From contig NZ_QKTO01000008.1 in assembly GCF_003234855.1 (NCBI RefSeq), positions 46,365 to 110,364 of the forward strand: a DNA stretch of 64,000 nucleotides. Reading direction: 5' to 3'. Positions 1-11,139 of the stretch are shown piece by piece; positions within the stretch are counted from its first letter, which is position 1; every line of letters starts with the position of its first letter. The notes below the pieces were generated by a model. It ran no database searches and was not told the origin of the DNA. It saw only the letters and a program-made list of their open reading frames with translations. The position numbers and the translations under genes were made by a program. Source of the DNA: Curtobacterium sp. MCBD17_032. Lineage in GTDB: Bacteria; Actinomycetota; Actinomycetes; Actinomycetales; Microbacteriaceae.

Positions 1-2
1 AC

Positions 3-1901
<1,899 letters not shown>

Positions 1902-2081
1902 TGCGGATGCATGCACACCGGAGCGGGATCCGGCGGGTACGACGCGCCTGATCGTGTCCCCAGTACGGGGGGCAAGTTGCATCCCGCATGACCCCCGAAG
2001 GGCCGTCCTCCATACACTCGACAGCGCATCACCTGTCGTCTGCAGGGGAACGACAGGCTGGCCTTCCAGGGGGAGACCCGT

Positions 2082-3422
2082 TTGCTGCTCATCGCCGCGG
2101 CACTGCTGACCGCCTCGATGCACTCGCAGGGAGTGGTCGAGGCCCCGGCCGTGCCCACCGTCGCCGTCGTCCGGACGGTCGCGTCCGCCCCCATGCGGCA
2201 CGCGCCTCCGGAGGTCGCGCCCGCCCGCGCCGTCGACACGCTCGCCGACGCCACCGGGCAGCGCTGGCTCGAGGTCCTCGCAGCGGCACCGCCGACGGTC
2301 CTCCGGGCAGCCGACACCGACGGACGGGTGCTCACCACCGCGATGGACGACCCGCCGGCCACCGACGCGGTGACGGCGTGGTGGTCGGCGCTGTCCCCGG
2401 CGACACGGAGCGTCCTCACCGACGGCGCTCCGGCGGTCGTCGGCAACCTGGACGGGGTCCCGTTCGCGGTGCGGGACACGGCGAACCGTGCGGTGCTGGC
2501 GTCGGAACTCGCCGACCCGCAGGCCCCGACGGCGCTGGCCGCGATGCTCGGACAGGTGCAGGAGTCGCTCGAGCAGGAGCCCGGCGACCCGCGCAAGTAC
2601 CTCGTCACGCTGGACACGCGGGGGAGCGGTCGGTGCGCGATCTCGGTCGGTGACATCGGGACGGCCGGACACGTGTCGGTCGTCGTGCCGGGCATCTTCT
2701 TCACCGTGAACGGGCAGATGGCGGACTTCACCGCGACCGCCGGCGACGTGTACCGGGAGCAGGCGACGCTCGCGCCCGTGACGGCTCCCGCGAACGGGCC
2801 CGGGGTGGCGGTCCTGGCCTGGATGGGGTACCGCACACCGGGCATCTCGGACTTCATGTCGCTCGACCTCGCACACCTCGGCGCCGACCGGCTCGTGCGG
2901 ACGCTCGACGGCATCCGGTCCGTCCGGGCGGACGCCGAGCCCCGGCTCGGCGTCGTGGCGCACTCGTACGGGTCCACCACGGCGATGATCGCGCTCTCGT
3001 CGGGACGGGTCTCGGTCGACAGTCTCACCATGCTCGGCTCGCCGGGCAGCTCGGTCACGGCGGCGGACCAGCTCGCGGTGACCCGGGGCCAGGTGTACGT
3101 GGGCGGAGCGCACTGGGACCCGGTGGCCGGCACCGGCTTCTTCGGCACCGACCCCGGACTCACCGCGTTCGGCGCGGCGCGGCTCGACCTCCTCGCCGCC
3201 GACGACCCCGACGGTGGTGCCGTGTTCCGGCAGCCCTTCGGCCACAACGACTACCTCAAGCCAGGCACCGCCTCGCTGCACGACGTGGCACTCATCGGGG
3301 TCGGCCGGGGCGACCTGGTCCGGCACGAGCACCACCACGGCGACGGTCCGGACGGCGGTGTCGTCCAGGCGACCCCGGACATGTACCTCGTCCGTCCGCA
3401 GGACCTCCAGCCGCGCGACTGA
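2082..3422 (+). CDS. Secreted or membrane-anchored alpha/beta hydrolase, DUF1023 type
   Basis: Predicted serine hydrolase of 446 aa. I chose the TTG at 2082 because a purine-rich Shine-Dalgarno (GGGGGAG, 2069-2075) lies 6 nt before it. The first residues (LLIAAALLTAS) form a short hydrophobic segment, so export or membrane anchoring is likely. The C-terminal half carries the nucleophile elbow AHSYGSTTA followed by a strand leading to LGSPGSS, as in DUF1023 actinobacterial hydrolases. The substrate is unknown. The gene stands alone between ligA and gatCAB. A possible -10 hexamer, TACACT, lies at 2013-2018. Confidence 0.85.
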   Translation: MLLIAAALLTASMHSQGVVEAPAVPTVAVVRTVASAPMRHAPPEVAPARAVDTLADATGQRWLEVLAAAPPTVLRAADTDGRVLTTAMDDPPATDAVTAWWSALSPATRSVLTDGAPAVVGNLDGVPFAVRDTANRAVLASELADPQAPTALAAMLGQVQESLEQEPGDPRKYLVTLDTRGSGRCAISVGDIGTAGHVSVVVPGIFFTVNGQMADFTATAGDVYREQATLAPVTAPANGPGVAVLAWMGYRTPGISDFMSLDLAHLGADRLVRTLDGIRSVRADAEPRLGVVAHSYGSTTAMIALSSGRVSVDSLTMLGSPGSSVTAADQLAVTRGQVYVGGAHWDPVAGTGFFGTDPGLTAFGAARLDLLAADDPDGGAVFRQPFGHNDYLKPGTASLHDVALIGVGRGDLVRHEHHHGDGPDGGVVQATPDMYLVRPQDLQPRD

Positions 3423-3538
3423 CACCGGCCGTGGTGGACGTGACCCACCGCGACGCACGCGGTGTCGGTCGGTGACCCCGGGCCGACGCTGCGCGGGACG
3501 CCGTCCACAGGCGATCCCGCGCCCGCCGGGGCTGCCAA

Positions 3539-3544
3539 TAGACT
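3539..3544 (+). promoter_or_regulatory. Probable -10 element of gatCAB
   Basis: TAGACT fits the actinobacterial TANNNT -10 consensus. It would give a leader of roughly 27 nt before gatC, which contains a GGAG-type ribosome binding site. No convincing -35 box is visible. Confidence 0.5.
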
Positions 3545-3577
3545 GGCGCCATTCCACGAACCGATCGACGGAGCACC

Positions 3578-3877
3578 ATGCCTGACATCACGAGCGAGCA
3601 GGTCGCCCACCTGGCGGACCTCGCACGTATCGCACTCACGCCCGACGAGATCGAGAAGATGACCGAGGAGCTGTCACTCATCGTCGACAGCGTCGCGAAG
3701 GTCACCGAGGTCGCGACCCCGGACGTCCCCGCGACGAGCCACCCGGTCCCGCTCGAGAACGTCTCCCGCCCCGACGTGGTCGGCCAGACGCTGACCCAGG
3801 AGCAGGCCCTCTCGGGCGCCCCCGACTCGGACGGCGAGCGCTTCCGCGTCACGGCGATCCTCGGCGAAGAACAGTAG
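3578..3877 (+). CDS. gatC: Asp-tRNA(Asn)/Glu-tRNA(Gln) amidotransferase subunit C
   Basis: Small stabilising subunit of the GatCAB transamidase, which converts mischarged Glu-tRNA(Gln) or Asp-tRNA(Asn) to the amide form. At 99 aa it has normal family length. The N-terminus ([20 protein letters not shown]) and the C-terminal [11 protein letters not shown] are typical. The start is an ATG with GGAG upstream. It is first in an operon: gatA begins 8 nt after its stop. Confidence 0.97.
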   Translation: MPDITSEQVAHLADLARIALTPDEIEKMTEELSLIVDSVAKVTEVATPDVPATSHPVPLENVSRPDVVGQTLTQEQALSGAPDSDGERFRVTAILGEEQ

Positions 3878-3885
3878 GCGGAACA

Positions 3886-5433
3886 GTGACCGACGACATC
3901 ACCACGCTGAGCGCTGCTGCGCTCGCAGACGCCCTGGTGGCCCGCGACGTCTCGAGCGTCGAGGCGACCCAGGCGCACCTCGACCGCATCGCCGCCGTCG
4001 ACGGGGACGTCCACGCGTTCCTGCACGTGAACCAGAACGCACTCGCCGCGGCTGCGTCGATCGACACGCGCCGTGCCGCCGGGGACGACCTCGGGCCGCT
4101 CGCCGGCGTGCCGATCGCCGTGAAGGACGTCCTGTGCACGCAGGACATGCCCACCACCTCGGGCTCGAAGATCCTCGAGGGCTGGGTGCCGCCGTACGAC
4201 GCCACCCCGGTCGCGAAGCTCCGCCGTGCCGGACTCGTGCCGCTCGGCAAGACGAACATGGACGAGTTCGCCATGGGCTCGTCGACCGAGTTCTCGGCGT
4301 ACGGACCGACGCGCAACCCGTGGGACCTCGACCGCATCCCCGGCGGCTCCGGCGGTGGGTCGGCCGCAGCGGTCGCCGCGCACGAGGCGCCGATCGCCCT
4401 CGGGTCCGACACCGGCGGCTCGATCCGCCAGCCGGGGGCCGTCACGGGCACCGTCGGCGTCAAGCCGACGTACGGCGGCGTCAGCCGCTACGGCGCGATC
4501 GCGCTCGCGTCGAGCCTCGACCAGATCGGCCCGGTGTCCCGCACCGTCCTCGACGCCGCGCTCCTGCACGACGTCATCGGCGGGCACGACCCGAAGGACT
4601 CCACGTCGCTCCGGCAGGAGTGGCCGTCGTTCGCCGCCGCGGCCCGCGAGGGCCTGCAGGCCGAGTCGCTGCAGGGCGTCCGCATCGGCGTCGTGAAGGA
4701 GCTCGCCGGTGGCGAGGGCTTCCAGGCCGGTGTGACGCAGCGCTTCCAGGAGACCGTGGCGCTGCTCGAGTCGGCCGGCGCGGTCGTCGTCGAGATCGAC
4801 GCGCCCTCGTTCGCGTACGCGATCAGCGCGTACTACCTGATCCTCCCGGCCGAGGCGTCGTCGAACCTCGCCAAGTTCGACTCCGTGCGCTTCGGCCTGC
4901 GGGTCACGCCCGAGGGCGGGGCCACGGTCGAGGACGTCATGGCCGCCACGCGCGAGGCCGGCTTCGGTCCGGAGGTCAAGCGCCGCATCATCCTCGGCAC
5001 CTACGCCCTCAGCGCCGGCTACTACGACGCCTACTACGGCAGCGCGCAGAAGGTCCGCACGCTGGTGCAGCGGGACTTCACCGCCGCGTTCGACCAGGTC
5101 GACCTGCTCATCAGCCCGTCCGCGCCGACCACGGCGTTCCGGATCGGCGAGCGCATCGACGACCCGCTCGCGATGTACCTCAACGACCTCACCACGATCC
5201 CGGCGAACCTGGCGGGCGTGCCGGGCATGAGCATCCCGAACGGCCTGGCCCCGGAGGACTCGCTGCCGACCGGCGTGCAGCTCATGGCCCCGCAGCGCGA
5301 GGACGCCCGGCTCTACCGCGTCGGCGCCACCCTCGAGCGGCTGCTCGAACAGCAGTGGGGTGCCCCGCTCATCTCCCGGATCCCGGACCTGGACGCCGCA
5401 CAGCAGTCCGCCGCAGAGGAAGGTGTCATCTGA
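3886..5433 (+). CDS. gatA: Glutamyl-tRNA(Gln) amidotransferase subunit A
   Basis: Amidase subunit that frees ammonia from glutamine for GatB. It has 515 aa and a GTG start with GCGGAAC upstream. The amidase signature is visible: the catalytic lysine in [11 protein letters not shown], the [12 protein letters not shown] loop and the Ser in [12 protein letters not shown] (about residues 75-190), giving the Ser-cisSer-Lys triad. The C-terminal part ([13 protein letters not shown]) is typical. Its TGA overlaps the ATG of gatB by one base (TGATG), so the two are translationally coupled. Confidence 0.98.
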   Translation: MTDDITTLSAAALADALVARDVSSVEATQAHLDRIAAVDGDVHAFLHVNQNALAAAASIDTRRAAGDDLGPLAGVPIAVKDVLCTQDMPTTSGSKILEGWVPPYDATPVAKLRRAGLVPLGKTNMDEFAMGSSTEFSAYGPTRNPWDLDRIPGGSGGGSAAAVAAHEAPIALGSDTGGSIRQPGAVTGTVGVKPTYGGVSRYGAIALASSLDQIGPVSRTVLDAALLHDVIGGHDPKDSTSLRQEWPSFAAAAREGLQAESLQGVRIGVVKELAGGEGFQAGVTQRFQETVALLESAGAVVVEIDAPSFAYAISAYYLILPAEASSNLAKFDSVRFGLRVTPEGGATVEDVMAATREAGFGPEVKRRIILGTYALSAGYYDAYYGSAQKVRTLVQRDFTAAFDQVDLLISPSAPTTAFRIGERIDDPLAMYLNDLTTIPANLAGVPGMSIPNGLAPEDSLPTGVQLMAPQREDARLYRVGATLERLLEQQWGAPLISRIPDLDAAQQSAAEEGVI

Positions 5434-6935
5434 TGGCCAAGGACGCACTCATGGACTTCGACGAGGCGATCGAGCGGTTCGAGCCGGTCCTCGGCTTCGA
5501 GGTGCACGTCGAACTCGCGACGAAGACCAAGATGTTCTCGGACGCGCCGAACTTCTTCGGTGGCGAGCCGAACACGAACGTGACCCCGGTCGACCTCGGG
5601 TTGCCCGGGTCCCTGCCGGTCGTCAACGAGCAGGCCGTGCGGTACTCGATCCAGCTCGGCCTCGCGCTCGGCTGCTCGATCGCCGAGAGTTCGCGGTTCG
5701 CGCGGAAGAACTACTTCTACCCGGACAACCCGAAGAACTACCAGATCTCGCAGTACGACGAGCCGATCGCGTTCGAGGGCGAGGTCGAGGTCGAACTGGC
5801 CGATGGCACGATCTTCCAGGTGCCCATCGAGCGCGCCCACATGGAGGAGGACGCCGGCAAGCTGACCCACGTCGGCGGCGCCACCGGTCGGATCCAGGGC
5901 GCCGAGTACTCCCTGGTGGACTACAACCGCGCCGGTGTCCCGCTCGTCGAGATCGTCACGAAGCCCATCTTCGGCGCGAAGGACCGCGCCCCCGAGCTCG
6001 GTGCCGCGTACGTGCAGGTCATCCGTGACCTCGTCCGCGCGCTCGGCGTCTCCGAGGCCCGGATGGAACGCGGCAACCTGCGCTGCGACGCGAACATCTC
6101 GCTGCGCCCGTGGGGGCAGGAGGAGCTCGGCACGCGGACCGAGACGAAGAACGTCAACTCCTTCCGCGCCGTCGAGCGTGCCATCCGCTACGAGATCCAG
6201 CGCCAGGCCGCGATCCTCGCCGCCGGCGGGACGATCACACAGGAGACCCGGCACTGGCACGAGGACACCGGTCGCACCTCGGCCGGACGTCCCAAGTCGG
6301 ACGCCGACGACTACCGGTACTTCCCGGAGCCCGACCTGCTGCCCGTCGTGCCGGACCCGGCCCTCGTCGAGGAGCTCCGCGCCGGCCTGCCCGAGGCTCC
6401 GGTGGCGCGCCGCCGTCGCCTCAAGGGCGAGTGGGGCTTCGCCGACCTCGAGTTCCAGGACGTCGTCAACGGCGGGCTCCTCGACGAGGTCCAGGCGACG
6501 GTCGACGCCGGTGCCGCTCCGCAGGCCGCCCGCAAGTGGTGGACCGGTGAGATCAGCCGCGTCGCGAACGCGCGGGACGCCGCCCCCGGTGACCTCGTGT
6601 CGCCGCAGCACGTCGCCGAGGTCATCGCGCTCGTGGAGTCGGGCGACCTGACCGATCGGCTCGCGCGTCAGGTCCTCGAGGGCGTCATCGCCGGCGAGGG
6701 TTCGCCCGCGCAGGTCGTCGAGACGCGCGGACTCAAGGTGGTCTCGGACGACAGCGCCCTCACCGCCGCCGTCGACGAGGCCCTCGCCGGCCAGCCCGAC
6801 GTGCTGCAGAAGATCCGCGACGGCAAGGTGCAGGCCGCCGGCGCGATCATCGGCTCGGTCATGAAGGCGATGAAGGGCCAGGCGGACGCCGCGCGCGTCC
6901 GCGAGCTCGTCCTGGAGCGCGCCCAGCAGCAGTAG
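5433..6935 (+). CDS. gatB: Aspartyl/glutamyl-tRNA amidotransferase subunit B
   Basis: tRNA-binding kinase/transamidase subunit of GatCAB, 500 aa. The frame is open far upstream as a shadow of gatA; I place the start at the ATG overlapping the gatA stop. GatB hallmarks are present: [19 protein letters not shown] near the N-terminus, [36 protein letters not shown], the HMEEDAGK motif and a C-terminal YqeY-like helical domain ending in [20 protein letters not shown]. Last gene of the operon, followed at once by a strong hairpin. Confidence 0.98.
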   Translation: MAKDALMDFDEAIERFEPVLGFEVHVELATKTKMFSDAPNFFGGEPNTNVTPVDLGLPGSLPVVNEQAVRYSIQLGLALGCSIAESSRFARKNYFYPDNPKNYQISQYDEPIAFEGEVEVELADGTIFQVPIERAHMEEDAGKLTHVGGATGRIQGAEYSLVDYNRAGVPLVEIVTKPIFGAKDRAPELGAAYVQVIRDLVRALGVSEARMERGNLRCDANISLRPWGQEELGTRTETKNVNSFRAVERAIRYEIQRQAAILAAGGTITQETRHWHEDTGRTSAGRPKSDADDYRYFPEPDLLPVVPDPALVEELRAGLPEAPVARRRRLKGEWGFADLEFQDVVNGGLLDEVQATVDAGAAPQAARKWWTGEISRVANARDAAPGDLVSPQHVAEVIALVESGDLTDRLARQVLEGVIAGEGSPAQVVETRGLKVVSDDSALTAAVDEALAGQPDVLQKIRDGKVQAAGAIIGSVMKAMKGQADAARVRELVLERAQQQ

Positions 6936-6943
6936 GGCGGCGC

Positions 6944-6995
6944 ACGACGGACGGGAGGCCCGTGGCGGGATCGCCGCGGGCCTCCCGTCCGTCGT
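6944..6995 (+). terminator. Perfect hairpin after gatB (member of the GGACGGGAGGCCCG palindrome family)
   Basis: A 19-bp perfect inverted repeat, arms 6944-6962 and 6977-6995, with a loop that can pair further (GGCG/CGCC). There is no U tract. Position just after the gatB stop suggests transcription termination. The same arm sequence recurs elsewhere in the window. Confidence 0.75.
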
Positions 6996-7071
6996 CGCCT
7001 GGCCGCGGTGCCCGTACCCGGCGTCCGGTCCATCCTGGGGACACGTCAGCGACCTGGTGACAGGATGGAGC

Positions 7072-8160
7072 GTGTCAGCAACGATCCGAGCCATCGGTAC
7101 CGCCGTCCCGCGGACCACCCTCGGGCAGGCGGAGGTCCGGGACCTCTTCGCCGCCCAGCCCGGCCTGGGGCGGCTGGCGTCGCGGCTCGTCCCGGCGGCG
7201 TTCAACGCCTCCGAGGTGGACTCCCGCCACAGCGTCCTGCCCGAGCTCGACGCCGCGGCCGCGCCCGGCCCGTTCCGGGACGCCGACGGTGCGCTCACCT
7301 CGCCGAGCACCGGGATGCGCAACGACCGCTTCCGCGAACTCGCCCCGCCCCTGTTCGTCGGTGCCGCGCGGGACGCCCTCGAGCGTGCCGCTGTCGACCC
7401 CGCGACCGTCACGCACGTGGTCACCGTCTCCTGCACCGGCTTCACACAACCCGGGCCGGACCTCGCGATCGTCGAGGAGCTCGGGTTGCCGCGGAACGTC
7501 TTCCGGCAGCACGTCGGGTTCATGGGGTGCTTCGCCGCGTTCCCGGCGCTCCGCATCGCGGACGCGTTCGTCGGCGCCGACCCGTCCGCGGTGGTGCTCG
7601 TCGTGTGCGCCGAGCTCTGCACGCTGCACGTGCGGCACTCGGAGGACCCCGACCAGATCGTCGCGAACAGCGTCTTCGGGGACGGGGCCGCCGCCGCGGT
7701 CGTCACCGCGGGCGGCCCGGGGCTGCGGCTCGATGCGTTCACCACCATGGTGCTGCCGGAGGGTGCGAGCGAGATGGCGTGGAACATCGGCGACGAGGGA
7801 TTCGAGATGGTCCTCAGTACCGAGGTCCCGAAGCTCATCGGCGTGCACGCGCAGGAAGCCGTCGCCCCGCTCCTCGACCCGCGCGGCTGGACCCCGGACG
7901 ACGTCCCGGTGTGGGCGGTGCACCCGGGCGGTCGGGCCATCCTCGACCGGACCCAGGACGCCCTGCACCTGCCCGAGAGCGCCCTGACGGCCAGCCGGAC
8001 GGTGCTGCGCGAGCACGGCAACATGTCGAGCGCGACGGTGCTGTTCGTCCTCCGCGAGGCACTGGCCGCCGACCCGGCCGACGGCACCCCGGTGGTCGCG
8101 CTCGCGTTCGGACCGGGCCTGACGGTCGAGGCCGCGGCGCTGACGGTGGTGGGGGAGTGA
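7072..8160 (+). CDS. Type III polyketide synthase (chalcone/stilbene synthase family)
   Basis: Homodimeric ketosynthase that condenses a starter acyl-CoA with malonyl-CoA units, giving resorcinols, pyrones or related phenolics. 362 aa from GTG 7072, preferred over GTG 7057 because AGGA lies 6 nt before it. The Cys-His-Asn triad is visible: Cys in GFMGCFAAF (about residue 153), His in VWAVHPGGRAI and Asn in EHGNMSSATVLF. The thiolase-fold GxGPG-like end (ALAFGPGLTVEAA) is present. It overlaps the following methyltransferase by 4 nt. The product cannot be read from sequence; an alkylresorcinol or alkylpyrone-like compound is possible. Confidence 0.93.
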   Translation: MSATIRAIGTAVPRTTLGQAEVRDLFAAQPGLGRLASRLVPAAFNASEVDSRHSVLPELDAAAAPGPFRDADGALTSPSTGMRNDRFRELAPPLFVGAARDALERAAVDPATVTHVVTVSCTGFTQPGPDLAIVEELGLPRNVFRQHVGFMGCFAAFPALRIADAFVGADPSAVVLVVCAELCTLHVRHSEDPDQIVANSVFGDGAAAAVVTAGGPGLRLDAFTTMVLPEGASEMAWNIGDEGFEMVLSTEVPKLIGVHAQEAVAPLLDPRGWTPDDVPVWAVHPGGRAILDRTQDALHLPESALTASRTVLREHGNMSSATVLFVLREALAADPADGTPVVALAFGPGLTVEAAALTVVGE

Positions 8161-8849
8161 CGGCGCGGATCGACCTGTCCACCCGCGCCGTCGACCTGCG
8201 TGAGCTCATGGACGACCCGGACTGCGACCCGGCCACCCTGGACCGCACGTACCGCCGGTTCGCGGTCGTGAACGCCGCCGTGAGCGGCTGGCGCTCGGCG
8301 TGGCAGACGCACGTGGTGCCCGCGTTGCCCGCTACCGGACGCGCCCGCGTGCTCGACCTCGGCTGCGGCGGCGGTGACCTCGCCCGGTCGCTCAGCCGGT
8401 GGGCGCGCGGTGATGGCTTCGACCTCGAGGTCGTCGGCATCGACCCGGACCCGCGGGCGATCCGGGCGGCCGAGCGATCGGCGGCGCCCGGCGTCACGTT
8501 CCGGCAGCAGTCGAGCGCCGAACTCGTGGCCGCCGGCGAGCGGTTCGACGTGGTCGTCTCGAACCACGTGCTGCACCACCTCGACGACGCCGAGCGGAAC
8601 GGCTTCCTGCGCGACTCCGCGGCGCTCGCGGGAGCTCGCAGCGTGCACTCCGACATCCGGCGATCGGCCGCGGCCTACCGGCTGTACGCGGTCGGGTCGG
8701 TGTTCGTCACCGCGGGGACGTTCATCCGTGAGGACGGGCTGCGCTCCATCCGGCGGAGCTTCACGGTGCCGGAACTCGCCGCCGCGCTGCCACCGGGCTG
8801 GCGGGCGGAGTCGGCGTCCCCACACCGGGTGCTCGCGGTCCACGACTGA
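8157..8849 (+). CDS. SAM-dependent methyltransferase coupled to the polyketide synthase
   Basis: Class I methyltransferase of 230 aa. Motif I (VLDLGCGGGDLA) lies near residue 65, followed by the acidic loop (VVGIDPDPRAI) and VVSNHVLHHLDD. GTG start overlaps the PKS stop (GTGA), so the pair is one operon. Most likely methylates the polyketide product. In other actinobacteria a flavoprotein oxidoreductase often accompanies this pair; none is present here, and the next gene is on the opposite strand. Confidence 0.9.
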   Translation: MTARIDLSTRAVDLRELMDDPDCDPATLDRTYRRFAVVNAAVSGWRSAWQTHVVPALPATGRARVLDLGCGGGDLARSLSRWARGDGFDLEVVGIDPDPRAIRAAERSAAPGVTFRQQSSAELVAAGERFDVVVSNHVLHHLDDAERNGFLRDSAALAGARSVHSDIRRSAAAYRLYAVGSVFVTAGTFIREDGLRSIRRSFTVPELAAALPPGWRAESASPHRVLAVHD

Positions 8850-8866
8850 CCCCGCCGAAGGGGTCC

Positions 8867-9919
8867 CTACGGCCGGAGCAGCACCTTGATCGCCCGGCGC
8901 TCGTCCATCGCCGCGTACGCCTCGGCCGCGTCGTCGAGCGGCAGTTCGAGGTCGAACACCCGGCCCGGGTCGATCGTCCGCGCGAGGACGTCGGGGAGCA
9001 GCTCCTCGATGTAGGCGCGGGCGGGCGCCATCCCGCCACCGACCGTGATGTTCTGCGCGAACAGGAACGGCATCGGCAGCTCCGGGTCACCCGCGGGCAC
9101 GCCGACGTAGCCGACGTTGCCGCCCGGCCGGACGACCCGCAGCGCCTGGTCCATGCTCTCCGCGGTGCCGACGGCCTCGAGCGCGCAGTCCGCCAGGTCG
9201 CCGCCGAGCAGGTCCCGCACCGCCTGGACGCCTTCGTCACCCCGCGCCTCCACGATGTCGGTGGCACCGAACTCGCGCGCCAGGGCCTGCCGGTCCGCGT
9301 GCCGGCTCATGGCGATGATCCGCTCCGCGCCGAGCCGTGCCGCCGCGAGGACGCCGGACAGGCCGACCGCGCCGTCGCCGACCACGACGACGGTCTTGCC
9401 GGGGCCGACTTCGGCGGAGACGGCGGCGTGGTGTCCGGTCGAGAAGACGTCGGACAGCGTCAGCAGGGACGGCACGAGGTCGTCGTCGACGGGACCCGGC
9501 ACGACGACGAGCGTGGCCGCCGCGTCCGGCACGCGGACGTACTCCGCCTGTGCGCCGCCGAGCGGGTGCCCGTACGCGTCCGGCGTCACGCCGAACGTCG
9601 AGCGGTGCTCGCAGCCGCTCGTCATGCCGTGCGCGCAGGCCTGGCAGGTGCCGTCGTTCGTGGTGAACGGGGCGATGACGAAGTCGCCGACGTGCAGGTC
9701 CGACACGGCCTCGCCGACCTGGTCGACGACGCCGACGAACTCGTGGCCGATCGCCCGCGGCTCGGTCGTGTCGCGCACCCCGCGGTACGGCCAGAGGTCG
9801 GAGCCGCAGACGCAGGCCGCGGTGACGCGGACCACGGCGTCGGTCGGGTCGATGATCGTCGGGGCGTCACGCTCTTCGACGCGGATGTCGCGAGGGGCGT
9901 GGATGACTGTTGCGCGCAC
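8867..9919 (-). CDS. Zinc-dependent alcohol dehydrogenase family protein
   Basis: Medium-chain dehydrogenase/reductase, 350 aa. The catalytic-zinc motif is seen in CVCGSDLWPYRG and GHEFVGVVDQVGE, a reduced structural-zinc region in CQACAHGMTSGC (three of the usual four Cys), and the Rossmann fold in VVVGDGAVGLSGVLAA. The substrate is unknown. It converges on the methyltransferase with 17 nt between stops, so it is not part of the polyketide operon. Confidence 0.9.
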   Translation of the reverse strand: MRATVIHAPRDIRVEERDAPTIIDPTDAVVRVTAACVCGSDLWPYRGVRDTTEPRAIGHEFVGVVDQVGEAVSDLHVGDFVIAPFTTNDGTCQACAHGMTSGCEHRSTFGVTPDAYGHPLGGAQAEYVRVPDAAATLVVVPGPVDDDLVPSLLTLSDVFSTGHHAAVSAEVGPGKTVVVVGDGAVGLSGVLAAARLGAERIIAMSRHADRQALAREFGATDIVEARGDEGVQAVRDLLGGDLADCALEAVGTAESMDQALRVVRPGGNVGYVGVPAGDPELPMPFLFAQNITVGGGMAPARAYIEELLPDVLARTIDPGRVFDLELPLDDAAEAYAAMDERRAIKVLLRP

Positions 9920-9987
9920 GGGCGTGTGCCTTCCGTCGTGATGGTGGGGGACCGGCCGGTCGACGTCGTCCTGCCGCCCGTCGACAG

Positions 9988-9993
9988 TACGCT
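9988..9993 (+). promoter_or_regulatory. -10 element for a leaderless DUF3097 mRNA
   Basis: TACGCT followed by 7 nt and GTG 10001. No Shine-Dalgarno is present. The distance suits transcription starting at the GTG itself. Confidence 0.5.
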
Positions 9994-10000
9994 CGTGCGG

Positions 10001-10930
10001 GTGGACGAGGACCGGTACGGCAGTGACGTGCTCTCGGGCGACTGGCGCTCGCGGGGCGTGCGGAAGGTGCGGCAGGTGCCGCTCGAACGGGACATGGTGC
10101 TCGAGGACCCGGCCAGTGGCTGGGCCGGCGCCGTCGTCGGGCTCGAGGCCGGCAACGTGTCGCTCGAGGACTGGAAGGGCCGTACCCGCGCCTTCCCCTT
10201 CACCGGGCAGTTCCTGCTCGAGGGCGAACTCGTCACGCTGACCCGCCCGCAGGCACCCGTCGGCCGCTCCGCCGCCGCGGCACCGCTGGCCAGGACGGCC
10301 GGTCCGGACGGGAGGCCCGGTGCGGCCCCGGCGGTCCGGCGTGCACCCGAGGGCGGTCGCCTCCGCACCGCGTCCGGGTCGTTCGCGGTCGAACAGCAGC
10401 GCGCCCGCGTCGCCCTGCCCTCACGGATCATGGTCGAGGGCAAGCACGACGCCGAGCTCGTCGAGAAGGTGTGGGGAGCGGACCTCCGCGTCGAGGGGGT
10501 CGTCGTCGAGGAGCTCTCCGGTGTCGACAACCTGGCCGACGTCCTCGACGACTTCCGGCCGAACCGGGAGCGTCGGGTCGGCGTACTCGTGGACCACCTC
10601 GTGCCGGGCTCGAAGGAGTCCCGGTTCGCCGACGCCGTGATGCGCGGGAAGTGGGGCGCGCACGTGCTCGTCGTCGGGCACCCGTTCGTGGACGTCTGGC
10701 AGTCGGTGAAGCCCGCGCGCGTGGGGCTGCGCGAGTGGCCCACCGTCCCGCGCTCGATCGAGTGGAAGGCCGGCATCTGCCAGGCGCTCGGGTGGCCGCA
10801 CGCGGAGCAGGCCGACATCGCCCGGGCGTGGCAGCGCATCCTCGGGCAGGTGCGGACCTTCGCCGACCTCGAGCCGCAGTTGCTCGGCCGGGTCGAGGAG
10901 TTGATCGACTTCGTGACCGAAGCACCATGA
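10001..10930 (+). CDS. DUF3097 family protein
   Basis: Conserved actinobacterial protein of unknown function, 309 aa from GTG 10001. That start places the family-typical DRYGSDVLSGDWRSRG at the N-terminus and fits the -10 hexamer just upstream; GTG 9995 and ATG 9941 are less likely. The N-terminal third is a small beta domain (GAVVGLEAGNVSLED). The C-terminal two thirds look TOPRIM-like (IMVEGKHDAELVEKVWG, VGVLVDHLVPGSKESRF, VLVVGHPFVDVWQSV). Its last codons are affected by a 97-nt direct-repeat event: the protein ends in FVTEAP, and a displaced second copy of the end would read FVTEAV. Confidence 0.88.
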   Translation: MDEDRYGSDVLSGDWRSRGVRKVRQVPLERDMVLEDPASGWAGAVVGLEAGNVSLEDWKGRTRAFPFTGQFLLEGELVTLTRPQAPVGRSAAAAPLARTAGPDGRPGAAPAVRRAPEGGRLRTASGSFAVEQQRARVALPSRIMVEGKHDAELVEKVWGADLRVEGVVVEELSGVDNLADVLDDFRPNRERRVGVLVDHLVPGSKESRFADAVMRGKWGAHVLVVGHPFVDVWQSVKPARVGLREWPTVPRSIEWKAGICQALGWPHAEQADIARAWQRILGQVRTFADLEPQLLGRVEELIDFVTEAP

Positions 10931-11020
10931 TCAACCGCCCTCGCGAGCTCGGTCGGCGCTGGCGCCGCGCGCCGCTGGCGCGTCGCATGAGCGGGGCGCG
11001 CGCGACTTCGTGACCGAAGC
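10906..11020 (+). repeat. 18-bp direct repeat enclosing an extra 79-bp segment at the DUF3097 3' end
   Basis: CGACTTCGTGACCGAAGC occurs at 10906-10923 and again at 11003-11020, 97 nt apart. The first copy lies in the end of the DUF3097 gene. The second is followed by a codon and stop that would complete a plausible original C-terminus. The 79 bp between the copies is GC-rich with several short self-complementary words and no ORF. It looks like an insertion with target duplication, or a rearranged duplication. Confidence 0.7.
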
Positions 11021-11127
11021 GGTCTGACCCGTACGCGCCCGTCCGTCCGGACCGCCCCGACGGACGTCCACCGGGCCTCCCGTGCGGACCCGCCCCGCGC
11101 TTGGGCGCGGATCCCGGGCGCGCCGCC

Positions 11128-11133
11128 TACGCT
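11128..11133 (+). promoter_or_regulatory. -10 element for a leaderless mRNA
   Basis: TACGCT, then GACGGG, then ATG 11140. No ribosome binding site precedes the start, so a leaderless transcript is likely. Confidence 0.5.
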
Positions 11134-11139
11134 GACGGG

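Noticed and set aside
3440..3475. Small stem ACCGCG-N5-CGCGGT as hydrolase terminator
   Set aside because: Only 6 bp in very GC-rich DNA, so chance cannot be excluded.
5313..8843. A 1176-codon open frame on the minus strand across gatA, gatB and the PKS region
   Set aside because: It is the antisense shadow of well-supported genes; composition is Arg/Gly/Ala/Val-rich with no family motifs, a common artefact in GC-rich DNA.
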